The notes below the pieces were generated by a model. That model saw only the letters and a program-made list of their open reading frames with translations, was not told where the DNA came from and searched no databases. From positions 74,701,542 through 74,765,541 of the forward strand of contig NC_073746.1 of assembly GCF_029784135.1 (NCBI RefSeq): a DNA stretch of 64,000 nt, in the 5' to 3' direction. This DNA is from Toxorhynchites rutilus septentrionalis. Its lineage: Eukaryota; Arthropoda; Insecta; Diptera; Culicidae. The translations under genes were made by a program, and so were the position numbers. Shown here one piece after another: positions 1-9,660 of the stretch. Within the stretch, counting starts at the first letter, position 1; the number at the start of each line of letters is the position of its first letter.

Positions 1-1640
1 CCAAACAATTATAATTTTGCTTCGTTCGAATTTCATTGGTTTTATTTGATCACCATTGAATTATTTCAAGTAAAAAGATATACATGATAAAATAGGAAAA
101 ATGTTACGAAAAAAAACTGATACCAGAATTCGATATCAGTATACACCATCCAGCACATTCTGCAAGAAAATCTCAAAATAGAAATAGCTAATATCGCAAA
201 ATCGGCTAAGTGCAGTCTAAGTCAGTCTGCAGAACATTTGAATTCTGCTCTCGTTATTATTGATTGTATTCCTTCTTTTATTGTTGTCATAGTCCCGGGA
301 CCAAAGGCACTGTAGTTTTTTTATATTTTTTCTGGAAAGCTGAGGATTTTTCACACAACATATCTCGAAACCAGGGAAGCGTTTTTTTTTTGAGTTATGA
401 TTCTTCAAAGTTGACCGATGATCCAAAAAATCATTTTTTCCCATTTTTCCACTACAAAAAATCATAACTTTTGATCTACCCTCAGTGTTTTCATTAAAGA
501 TTTGTATATTTAATGGTGGTTACCCAAAGCATGATTCTTCATTACTATGTATCATCATACAAAAATGTCCTGCCTGACCGGAACATTATTATATTATTAT
601 TGATTATATTATTGTATTTATTTCATTTTAAACCGAAAAATAACTATTTTCATAATTATAATGAATAGTTGAAATTTATTTATTTTGACCAGATTCTAAT
701 ATATTACAAAATGTAGAGTTTTTTTTACAAATGCAATATGATGACTATGGCACACCTCATACCCTTACAAAAGTTTGAATAAGATACTTATCATGTCACA
801 GAAGAGAAATGTTAAGAAATTCTATCAGTATAGGTTCAACCAATTAGGCACTAGAATTTCTCTGCCCACTACCACAGTTTACACGGTCTACGTTAGCACA
901 ACTTAATCACTGTAGTAAGATGTAATCTATTACCACTTTATTTTACCATTGTTCTTGTACACATCTGATAGTCATGAAGACAATAACTGAATTTTTTAAC
1001 AACAGAGTTAGTTGGAATACAGCCTCAGAGCACTAAATACATATCCAAGAGTTTTTTTTATTTATCAGTTCTACGAGTCAGAAACTTCGTCCGAAATTCA
1101 TGGGACGAGAATGAATAAAGCAGTATTTTAACTAAATCAAAGAAAATTGGAATAAATTTATACCAGTATTTAAAATGTATAAGCATAAACTGTAAAAAAC
1201 AATCGAACAATGCTCCTAAAATTACTGACATAATCATATTCCCAACATCAGGTTTTAATTATTTGTCAAGACATTCCAAGAAAATTTCCATCCGAGGATT
1301 TTGATAGAATATTGAGCCCAATATCTGTAAATTTCTACGTAGAACTTAAAAATACACATGCCAGGTTCAAAAATACACGGCATAACCATTTGATAGAAAG
1401 ATTGTTGGCGGCCACTCTGGATGAGCTATCCCATAGCAGTTTCAACTTTAGACTCCACATAATAATATACACTAAGGAATTGTTCCAGCCAGTGTTCACT
1501 TTTAACATAGTTTATGACCAGTACAATGGGCATGCGCCTCGAAATTCCTTAACACAACGCTTGTTTATTTTTCCCTTTTGACGTTTTATCATCAAACAAT
1601 AAAAAAAACAGAAAGTGGGTTATATCTATGGTATAACCGC
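1..1640. other. AT-rich stretch, no recognised gene
   Basis: The stretch is AT-rich with many homopolymer runs. The open frames present are short and low-complexity, with no domain I recognise. I see no terminal repeats, tRNA-like boxes or coding signal. Confidence 0.6.
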
Positions 1641-1948
1641 AATGGTGACGTAGGACTATCGTTGATTCAGTGATCCTTTGTTTGAAGTTGAATCGGAATC
1701 CATTCTGAATGAATAAATAAATGAATATTTGGGGGACTTCGAAAACGAGAGCGTTACGTTGGAGGTACAAGGTTTTATGCATGCAATATTGGATATGAAA
1801 ATATCCTACTGATGGGGAAGAATAATCTTCAGAAGCTATCCTGTTAATTGCGATTGATTGAAAAATCACAAAACCAAATGTATTTTGTCACAGTGTCACA
1901 TGGATAGAAAACATACAAATAAACTCTTTCACATGAATGTATTTCTAA

Positions 1949-2064
1949 ATTCCCAGAGGAACTGGCAGATTATTTTCAGTAACGATTAGATATTTCCACA
2001 TTTTCCTCGATGCTGGAATTCCCAGAGGAACTGGCAGATTATTTTCCGGATCTTTCTCGATGCT
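1949..2064. repeat. Two-unit tandem duplication, period about 69 bp
   Basis: A block beginning ATTCCCAGAGGAACTGGCAG at 1949 recurs at 2018. The downstream CTCGATGCTG phrase is also repeated. The second unit has small differences. Confidence 0.8.
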
Positions 2065-2286
2065 GAATGGCATCCAAACGGAAAGAATTCCGCGCGTGTA
2101 TGTGTGTGTGTGTAGCGGCTGCTTCGAGATCTTCCCGGGGAACCGTTTGTGGCATCACTCTCTTCCTGATGGATTCGTGTCTGGCCTAAGGTGCACAAAC
2201 AGGCTCTTGGTGACACCGTTCATCCGCGCTTTCATGATAAACGAAGAGCTTCACCACAACAGCGACAACATGCTCCAATCGCTGTT

Positions 2287-2340
2287 CAATTAGAACTGAG
2301 TGGATTTCCGAGCGGCGCTCGCTTATATACCGATTGGTGA
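2287..2340 (-). promoter_or_regulatory. CCAAT + TATA + initiator core promoter-like site
   Basis: Read on the minus strand, a CCAAT motif (plus ATTGG near 2333-2337) is followed by TATATAAG (plus 2322-2329) and then TCAGTT (plus 2293-2298). TCAGTT fits the arthropod initiator consensus TCAKTY. TATA to the initiator A is about 33 nt, the expected spacing. The sequence downstream on the minus strand (about 2290 to 1990) is GC-richer but gives only short frames: the first ATG opens six codons and the next about 26. No product is recognised. It may be a real promoter of a gene with a small or non-coding first exon, a relic, or chance. Confidence 0.4.
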
Positions 2341-2439
2341 TTTCAATAGCCTGTTTTGAAAGCAATTTTAAGACTATTGAAACAAGTTTTTGGATCAAAA
2401 AGTAACAAGTATAGAACGCGTAGACATTTTATCTTTCGA

Positions 2440-2580
2440 ATGAAGTGTTTATCATACCATTTCGTTCAGTTGTTTAGGAGCTATTAACGCTCAAAATCTC
2501 GGTCTCCGGCGTAACGCTTTCGTTTTCGAAACTTTGATTTTACACCCCGGTATAGAAATGAAAGGCGTAGTCCTACGTCA
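2440..2580 (+). repeat. Dispersed repeat J ending in ACGTAGTCCTACGT palindrome
   Basis: The block runs from TATTAACGCTCAAAATCT through a CCCCGGTATAGAAATGAAAG phrase to CGTAGTCCTACGTCA at 2566-2580. A diverged copy lies inverted at 41,340-41,440, with the same order of phrases. Related ends occur at 18,870-18,900 and 31,880-31,920. The class is unknown; it resembles the end of a non-autonomous element. Confidence 0.55.
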
Positions 2581-2603
2581 AAAACATCAGTACGAACATG
2601 ATA

Positions 2604-2790
2604 ATTGAACCGTTTGAGTGCTGAGTTAATTTTGTGAGCATATACCAAAAATGCGAATTAGTTTGGGTATTTTGAACAATAAGCGCTAAAATCTAGATTT
2701 GTTCAATTTGTACACATAATATTGGCCCGGAAGACGACATCCTAGGCTAAAAGAGGCTTCAATCACATTCGTGCCATCCTTGGTCAATAA
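2604..2790 (+). repeat. Fragment related to the TTAA-type MITE at 8033-8444
   Basis: The phrase ACCGTTTGAGTGCTGAG followed by AGTTTGGGTATTTT matches the left part of the MITE at 8033. The far end, with ATCCTAGGCTAAAAGAGG, resembles that element's ATCCTACGCTAAGAGG. The terminal repeats are not intact. Confidence 0.5.
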
Positions 2791-2879
2791 TTCATTCACA
2801 ATTAACGATCGATGAGCTGGTGCAATATATTTTTTCTTGTTTGAACCTCATTTTTAGTAATTACGCGGATAATCGGGGT

Positions 2880-3302
2880 TCTACTGTATTTGCAATGCCG
2901 ATTACTCCAGCCATCTTGGCTTTGAAGACTGTGTTAGGGAAGCACATTTCTGTGGGAACAAAGGTTCCCCCAACTTGCATGTATTTGCAATGCTGATTTC
3001 TCCAGGCACCTTGGTTTCATAACATAAATTATTTTATTATTCTCACTGTAATGAATTGTCATGGAGTGCCCAATCGATTGATGCAAAACTCGCGTCAGTC
3101 TATCAGGAAATGACTGAGCAATAATTGTGAGTACAAAAGGAAGCTTATATCTTCGAACGCGGTATATCCGTTTGATTAACGGTTGAGATATCTACATCTT
3201 TTGATAGTTTCAAAAAATATATATTATTTTATTCGTTGTAATGAATTGTTAAGAAGTGCCTAAATCGATTGATGCGAAAATCGCGTCAATCCATCATGAA
3301 GT
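2880..3302. repeat. Local tandem duplications flanking the CR1-like LINE
   Basis: Two overlapping duplications are visible. TGTATTTGCAATGCCGATTA at 2887 recurs with changes at about 2981, period about 95 bp. The segment around TGTAATGAATTGT and ATCGATTGATGC at 3046-3128 recurs at 3236-3302, period about 190 bp. The second copy is cut by the LINE at 3303 and resumes at 6016 with GACTGAGTAATAA, matching GACTGAGCAATAA at 3111. Confidence 0.75.
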
Positions 3303-5917
3303 TAGTTAGCGATTTAGTGGAGCATCTTTGGGTGAATATACATGGACCAGACAGTATTATTATTGTTGGAGCGGTATATTTGGCGCCAGAGCTTGCGGGT
3401 AATGCTGACATCCTCGAAAAACATCTTGAGTCCGTTTCCAGTATCACTGAATCTTTGAAACCAAGTGATTCTCATATTCTTCTTGGAGATTACAATCAAC
3501 CTCACCTTGTCTGGTCGAGTTCCACTACTGGATTTCTGTATGCTGATCCTTTAGAGTCCAGATTTTCAACATCTAGCGCGTATCTCGTCGATGGAATGTC
3601 TACTATTAACCTGAAACAAATGAATGACGTCAAAAATAACAGAGGCCGTACATTGGATCTGATATTCATAAACGCAGAGGCTGTCTCCAAATGCACTGTG
3701 ACAGAGGCTCCCGAACCTCTCATTGAAGCTGACGTGTTTCATCCTGCTGTTGTCGCTAGAATGCATTTCCCAGAGCCTGTGAGTTACGATGATTCCATAG
3801 ATGATGTGACATTGGACTTTCACAAAGCAAATTTCGATGAAATTAGTCGAGCTATTGCTAGCTGCGATTGGATCCAGCTTCTTGATAACAATATTGACGT
3901 GGCTGTCTCCATATTAACCAACACGCTTGTACAATTATTTCGCCGCTTTGTGCCCCCTAGGCGCCACCGAAGTATACCCCCATGGTCGAATCACCAGCTG
4001 CGCGAACTGAAACGCCAGAGAGCGGCTGCTCTGAGAAGATATACTATTCACCGGAATCCAATAGAAAAACAACAGTTTAATGCTGCCAGTCGAAGATACC
4101 GCACTCAAAACCGGCTACTCTACTCAAGGTACGTAAAACGCAAAGAGAATGATCTCAAACGTAACCCTAAAAGTTTTTGGGCTTTTATGAATGAAAAACG
4201 CAAAACGAGCGGTCTTCCAAAATCTATGTTTCTTGATGATAGAGTAGCTGAGTCTCGTATGGGAATTTGCGATCTGTTCGCTAAGCATTTCTCCAGCGTG
4301 TTTGAAGCGAATTTCATCACGGATCAAGCCATGGGCCTGGCACTAGAAAATGTACCCAGAAACGTAATTGAGATGGGAAATTTCACATTTACTGAGCAAA
4401 GCGTTCTTGACGCGATTCGCAGATTGAAATCTTCCTCGGCCGTTGGACCTGATGGAATTCCACCGATCGTTTTTAAAAAGTGTGCTGAGGCTATTGCTGC
4501 TCCGTTGTCAATCATCATCAACAAGTCACTATTAGAGGGGAAGTTTCCGGAGAAATGGAAAGCATCAGTGATGTTTCCTATCCATAAAAAAGGTGATAAA
4601 CGTGACGTGTCTACGTATCGTGGCATAACCTCTCTATGCGCTGGGTCTAAGCTATTCGAGATACTTGTTGGTGGCGTGCTTTTCAATGCCGTCAAATCAT
4701 ACATCTCGCCTGATCAACATGGTTTCTTGAAAGGAAGGTCGATTAACACGAATCTGGTGGATTTTTCATCGTATTGCGTCAGGGCAATTGAGAATGGTGC
4801 ACAAATCGACACTGTTTACACTGACCTGAAGGCTGCCTTTGACCGTGTGGATCATCAATTGCTGATTGCTAAGCTGAAGCGATTAGGTGCTTGTCCACAC
4901 TTCAGTGGATGGCTGAGTTCCTACTTAGTCAACAGGCCACTCACCGTGAAGCTCGGATCATCGCAGTCCTATACATTTACGAATTGTTTTGGAGTTCCAC
5001 AAGGAAGCAACCTGGGACCGTTATTGTTTTCGATATTTTTCAATTATGTGTGCTTGCTCATCCCACCAGGTTGTCAAATTCTGTATGCGGATGATCTCAA
5101 GCTCTACTTAACAGTTAGATCCACCGAGGATTGTAAGGAACTGCAGCGACTTATTAATTAATTTGAAAGCTGGTGTTGTTGTAATCGTCTGACCATCAGC
5201 GTCCAGAAATGTTTTGTCATCACCTTCACACGAAAAAAATCTCCAATTCACTGGGTTTACGACATTGGTGGATGCCAGATCGAGAGAGCCAGCGTTGTAA
5301 AGGACCTTGGAGTTCATCTCGATTCACAGCTCACATTCAGAGATCATTACTCTAACATAATTAATAAGGCGAACAGGAACTTAGGTTTCATAATGAGAGC
5401 TGCAAACAACTTTCGAGATCCTTACTGTCTCCGATCGCTTTACTACGCCCTTGTTCGATCTGTCCTGGAGTCGGCTTCAGTGGTATGGAGTCCATATGCG
5501 CACGTGTGGATAAAAAGAATTGAAGCTGTTCAATCTCGATTCATTAAATTTGCATTGAGATTTCTACCATGGACTAACTCGGCTGACCTACCACCGTATA
5601 AGGACCGTTGCCGTCTGCTTGGGATAGAAACTCTGCATCAAAGACGTAGCTCGGCAAAAGCTTTATTTGTCGCCAAAGTACTACTGGGACATACGGACTC
5701 CTCCCACATTCTCGAACAGTTTAATTTAAACGCACCGACTGTGGTCCTACGATCAAGGGAATTTCTGCGACTAGAATTCAGACGAACCGAGTACGGAAGA
5801 AATGAACCGATTGTATCGATGTGTCGTGAATTTAATTATGTGTTTCATTTGTTTGATTTCTGTTGTTCCGTGGATGAATTTAAGTACCGTTTGAAACGTT
5901 TCAACTTGACAACTTGA
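3303..5917 (+). pseudogene. LINE endonuclease-reverse transcriptase (ORF2), truncated with one in-frame stop
   Basis: This ORF2-type polyprotein would nick target DNA and copy the element RNA. The C-terminal part of the apurinic-type endonuclease is present (LLGDYNQPHLVW near 3480; RTLDLIFIN near 3650); the N-terminal endonuclease motifs are missing. The reverse transcriptase follows: SAVGPDGIPP (about 4437), YTDLKAAFDRVDH (about 4818), GVPQGSNLGPLLF (about 4993) and the catalytic YADD (about 5086). An in-frame TAA at 5159-5161 interrupts it, and the same frame then continues with homologous C-terminal sequence to the stop at 5917. The apparent ATG at 3269 lies in flanking host repeat, so the first residues of that open frame are not element protein. 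Non-functional, both by truncation and by the stop. Confidence 0.9.
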
Positions 5918-6015
5918 TGTTTTATGTTTTCGACTATTTATTTACATTTAATTATAATTTCATATTCATGTAGACTGTAAGTCAGATGGATCAAATAAAA
6001 ATAATAATAATAATA
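3303..6015 (+). mobile_element. 5'-truncated CR1/T1-like non-LTR retrotransposon (LINE)
   Basis: The insertion is bounded by the 7-bp direct repeat ATGAAGT at 3296-3302 and 6016-6022, which I read as the target-site duplication. The 3' end is an (AAT)n tract, a typical LINE tail. The 5' end is truncated inside the endonuclease domain, as is common after incomplete reverse transcription. The neighbouring tandem repeat unit at 3046-3128 gives a near-empty-site comparison: GAAATGACTGAGCAATAA there against GAAG|T...GACTGAGTAATAA around the element. The reverse transcriptase block (GVPQGS, YADDLKLY, then KDLGVHLDS) looks like the CR1/T1/Jockey group; the clade is tentative. Confidence 0.88.
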
Positions 6016-6022
6016 ATGAAGT

Positions 6023-6310
6023 GACTGAGTAATAAACGTTTGAAATTGGACATTTTTCACGTTACGATCGATTTTCGTTTTTCAATTTGTACCCCGAAAA
6101 TGTTCCCGAAAAACGTAATCCTACGTCAAAAGTTCGATGCTATATGTTTTCAAATCGCAAAATTGCAGATTTACCGTTATCTAAAAAAAAATAACTTTTT
6201 GGCACTTGGTAGTTTTTCGATCAGAAAAGACGGCACCCGAATCCATACGTTTTACCTCATATTCCCAAAGTCCCAAAGAGTCGATTTTTGGCAAATAATT
6301 TTTCTTCGTG
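6023..6310 (+). repeat. Repeat family M fragment with palindromic motif
   Basis: After the LINE, AACGTAATCCTACGTCAAAA (6112-6130) leads into a segment with TTTACCGTTATCT, TTTTTGGCACTTGG and an AAAGTCCCAAAGAGTCGATT phrase. The same phrases occur at 15.1-15.8, 18.9-19.2, 21.3-21.8 and 29.5-30.1 kb. Confidence 0.6.
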
Positions 6311-7588
6311 ATGAAAGTAGATCAGTCACCAAAGCAAGGAATCATACCGAAAACTTTATTCAACCGGGTAGTTGTTTACACGTTTTCTAAATGATAGATA
6401 ACGGAACTTGGTATAAACAAAAGAATTTTAGTGTAAAAAGATAAGAGGATCTCATTCGTGAGAAAATTATTCTGACCAGTGTGACACTCATATCAACATT
6501 TAATTCGACCGCAAAGTCTTCGTCAACAAAGGAAAAGAAGAAGAAAAAATCCAAAGCATCTGATTAGTGGCAAATGAACTTTCTAGCCGTCGCCTCTAAT
6601 CAGAAAGCCTTCGTAATTTAGAAAATCAGCCAATCAACCGAAATATCAGTCCCGTTTCAACAGTAGCCAAGCAAACCACCATTTTGCCAAATGGCCTTTC
6701 TCAAGGTCAAGAGTTTAGGTCAAGTTTTGCCTCTTAGCTTTTAAACTAAAGCGAATGAACTAAAAAGTTCAGAATTCTATAATTGGAGACACATCATCAT
6801 CATAAACAAAACATCTACGGCGATTGCACGTTTAGAACAAGACCTCAATAAAACAAACCTAGAAGAAGAATTGAACAGATTGAGAAATTCTGTAGAACTA
6901 ATTTTTATATATCAAATTCTAACGAAAAACGAATCCAACATTTTCAACGCCAATTATAATACCGAAGGTTCTGTTCAGAACAACTAAAACTCTCATAAAG
7001 TGTTAATTTTTCGTGTCAACAAATTAATTTACGGATAGATTACTTCACGCAAATTACTATATGATCATAGGAAAAGCTCATTAAGGGAAGAACCTACTCT
7101 GGAAAGCGAAAAAAAGTAAACTGTTTTTACATTTTCGAGAGGTTTATACCTTGAAAAATGTTGTGTCAAAAGGAATATATGAAGGAAATATAGAAAACTA
7201 TATTTCATTTCGTTAAAAAGTTACAGCAAAAACTATGGGGTCACCTCAATGGAAGTACCGTCATTCGGAGGGAAATTGATCAACGGATTGAAATTGATCA
7301 AACTTACTACTGAAAATAAACTTAAAGATTATGTAAGTTTTTTTTAAACTTTTTATATGATATGTTCAATAATTATCTGAAGGTTCTTTTCGTCAATGAT
7401 TCTCAACGAATCGCCTATTAAATTGCATAAAAAATGACATTTTCCTGAATATATTCGTTTCCTTTTTTAAGTAATGTAAAGAAACTTATTTTCAACACAT
7501 CAAAGCGATATTGATACACGCCAAACATACAAATTAATACACACACAGCCGACACTTTACGAGTTGAAACAGTAATCAAATACAGCGC
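6311..7588. other. AT-rich stretch with a decayed repeat G copy
   Basis: There is no gene. Around 6690-6790, GGCCTTTCTCAAGG and GCGAATGAACTAAAAAGTTCA resemble repeat G (see 12,600 and 18,273). The rest is AT-rich and unassigned. Confidence 0.5.
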
Positions 7589-8695
7589 GGACTCGATTAT
7601 ACACAGTTTTTGATTTCTTTTCACTGTTTATAATCGAATCCTGTATATAATCGAGTCAAAAAATATAAAAATATAAAAAATATTTATTTGTTTTTTTTTG
7701 CATGTGTTTTTGGTTTTTTGAAAATAATAGAGGAATTTGATTTTCGATTCATCCCCCTAAAGTCAGATGACACCTTTCTCACGCGGAAAAATCCAGATTC
7801 TCTCAGAAGGTGATAGACGATCATATTTGATGAAAAAAAATCTTCCTACGTAAATGTTCGAATTCCAACAATGACAGAGTTATATACCTTTTTTTGTTTC
7901 GGATTCTGTTGCCTCAAACTGGTTCTACATTAAAAAGTACGCTACGGAAGACGATTATGTTGCTTTCATTTGAAAGATGAGAAAATTTAGTAAAGTATAT
8001 AGTAGTGGAACAACTAAATTAGTGGATTTTAACCGTTTGAGTGCGGAGCAAATTTTGTTAGCATATGCCAACAATGCGGATGAGTTTGGGTACACTTAAA
8101 AAATACTAACGAGCCTAGATAACTGATTAGGTCACAAAAGCTGTATTAATAGGAAAAAAAAAAACACATAAAAAGTGAGGTTTATAAAATTTAACATAAA
8201 CATAAACATAAACATAAAACATAAACATAATGAAAAATAATATTTAAACAATTTCATTCAAAATTATGGTTTGCTGCACAAAGCGCGTGAAGTCCTCTTT
8301 AGAAAATGTCCCCGAAAGACGAAATCCTACGCTAAGAGGTGCTAAGTCAAAAATAATAACATAGAACAAGAAGAGCGCTATCGCGCTCCCCGCACTTTTC
8401 GCATAAAACAAGAGGAGCGCTACGGCTCTCCCGTATTCAAACGGTTAATAACATTTTGGAAGTGAAAAACTTAAAAGTTAATTATTTTTAATGTGTTATT
8501 ATTAATTTTATTCTAAAAAATTATGTTAAACTAGATCGTTTCTATCAATTAAATTGAAGCTCTTTAACCGCTCTGCAATTTGTTCTTTTACGCCCAACTT
8601 CTATCTTTCTTAATTTGGCTACAATATCGATATAAACAATTCCTGGTGAAAATTCAAGCAAAATCCTCAAAAATCACTATTTTTACCCCACTGTA
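7589..8695 (+). repeat. MITE-like repeat E, split by a younger MITE
   Basis: It begins with GGACTCGATTATACACAG; a nearby inverted CTGTATATAATCGAGTC (7640-7656) makes a short terminal hairpin. Phrases at 7800-8025 (GATCATATTTGATG, AATTTAGTA) and 8456-8690 (GTGAAAAACTT, CCTGGTGAAAATTC) are found inverted in the element at 38,859-39,770, and partly at 20,440-20,880. The right boundary is approximate. Confidence 0.6.
8033..8444 (+). mobile_element. TTAA-flanked MITE, 412 bp
   Basis: TTAA lies at both 8029-8032 and 8445-8448. The termini are inverted: CCGTTTGA at the left and TCAAACGG at the right (8 bp). The related repeat at 39.2 kb has an uninterrupted GGATTTAAATAACAC at the corresponding place, so this is an insertion into repeat E. 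Inside are about five (ATAAAC) units near 8200-8235 and a duplicated 38-bp GAGCGCTA-containing segment near 8370-8435. It encodes nothing. The TTAA target suggests mobilisation by a TTAA-specific transposase such as a piggyBac relative; this is inference. Confidence 0.75.
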
Positions 8696-9192
8696 TATGT
8701 AATATCCACTTAAGTTTCAACGTTATGTCAGTTTTAGTTCTCAGTCGGTTCATACAATCTGTTGGGTAACCAAGCTGCAATATGTTTAAACTTGTATCTG
8801 TTTGCTTTAGTTCTTCAAACTCTTATTGCTTATTACAAAATGTTTATTAGCTGCTCTTCGTAAAATCCCTTCTCAAAAGCTCTCGATTTGGGTTATTCTA
8901 GTAGGCAAGTGGTCAATCACAGAATCTGATGTCTCTTCTATGGCTATGGCTTCTATGAACTGATGCGCCCAATCGTCATGATAATTTTGGTGTAACATCT
9001 GCAGTGAATATTTCAGAAATACTTCGTTGTACTCTTGACAGTCCATTCGTGTCGATTGGAAAGCTATAACGTTCACCTGTAAGAAGTATTCTTCGAATTG
9101 ATTTTTTTTTTGTATGTTTTCTCATACACATTCGTACATATTCCATTTTAAAATTATGTCATTCGATGCCTACAATGCGGGGCTTTCCTGTA
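8696..9192. other. No recognised feature
   Basis: AT-rich single-copy-looking DNA. A 67-codon open frame on the minus strand (8873-9076) has no recognisable domain. Confidence 0.5.
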
Positions 9193-9660
9193 TCCATGCC
9201 AAACCGATATAGTGGTGCTTAGATTTTCGTGAAAAGTGGTGATTTTTTTTATCGCAAAACATAAGAAAAAAATTCAACTTTTTTCATAAATTGAAAATGA
9301 TTGAACTAGTGGACCGATTCAGATGATCGATATATCAAATTAAAGCCAATTAGCTAGTCTTATTAGGAGAAATATTGTGCTTGCAAAAAAAATAATAATA
9401 TTTGTATCGTAATTATTTATGTAATGTGAAATATTATGTTATGCAATGTTATTTAAAAAATTCTCAGCTTTCAGTAAAAAATATTAAAAAAAAAACGGGA
9501 AAATTTTTTTTGGAAAAAAGTGGAAAAAATGGACCAGCTTAAAATGGAAATGAGCACCTTGATGAAGAAATAAAAAATACTGGTCTAATATTTTGCGATA
9601 AAAAACAAGACTAGTACTTCTCACGAAAATCTAAGAACCACTATATCGGTTTGGCATGGA
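9193..9660. mobile_element. MITE with long imperfect terminal inverted repeats, about 468 bp
   Basis: TCCATGCCAAACCGATATAG at 9193 is matched in inverse by CTATATCGGTTTGGCATGGA ending at 9660. The similarity continues inward for roughly 40 bp (CTTAGATTTTCGTGA at the left, TCACGAAAATCTAAG at the right) and then weakly to TCGCAAAA / TTTTGCGA. The interior is AT-rich and non-coding. I could not fix the target duplication or the superfamily. Confidence 0.8.

Noticed and set aside
3269..3302. ATG at 3269 as start of the LINE protein
   Set aside because: This sequence is host tandem repeat, duplicated at 3046-3128 without the LINE. The element begins at about 3303.
8200..8235. Array of ATAAAC repeats as a telomere-like tract
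   Set aside because: Only about five units inside a MITE; a simple repeat.
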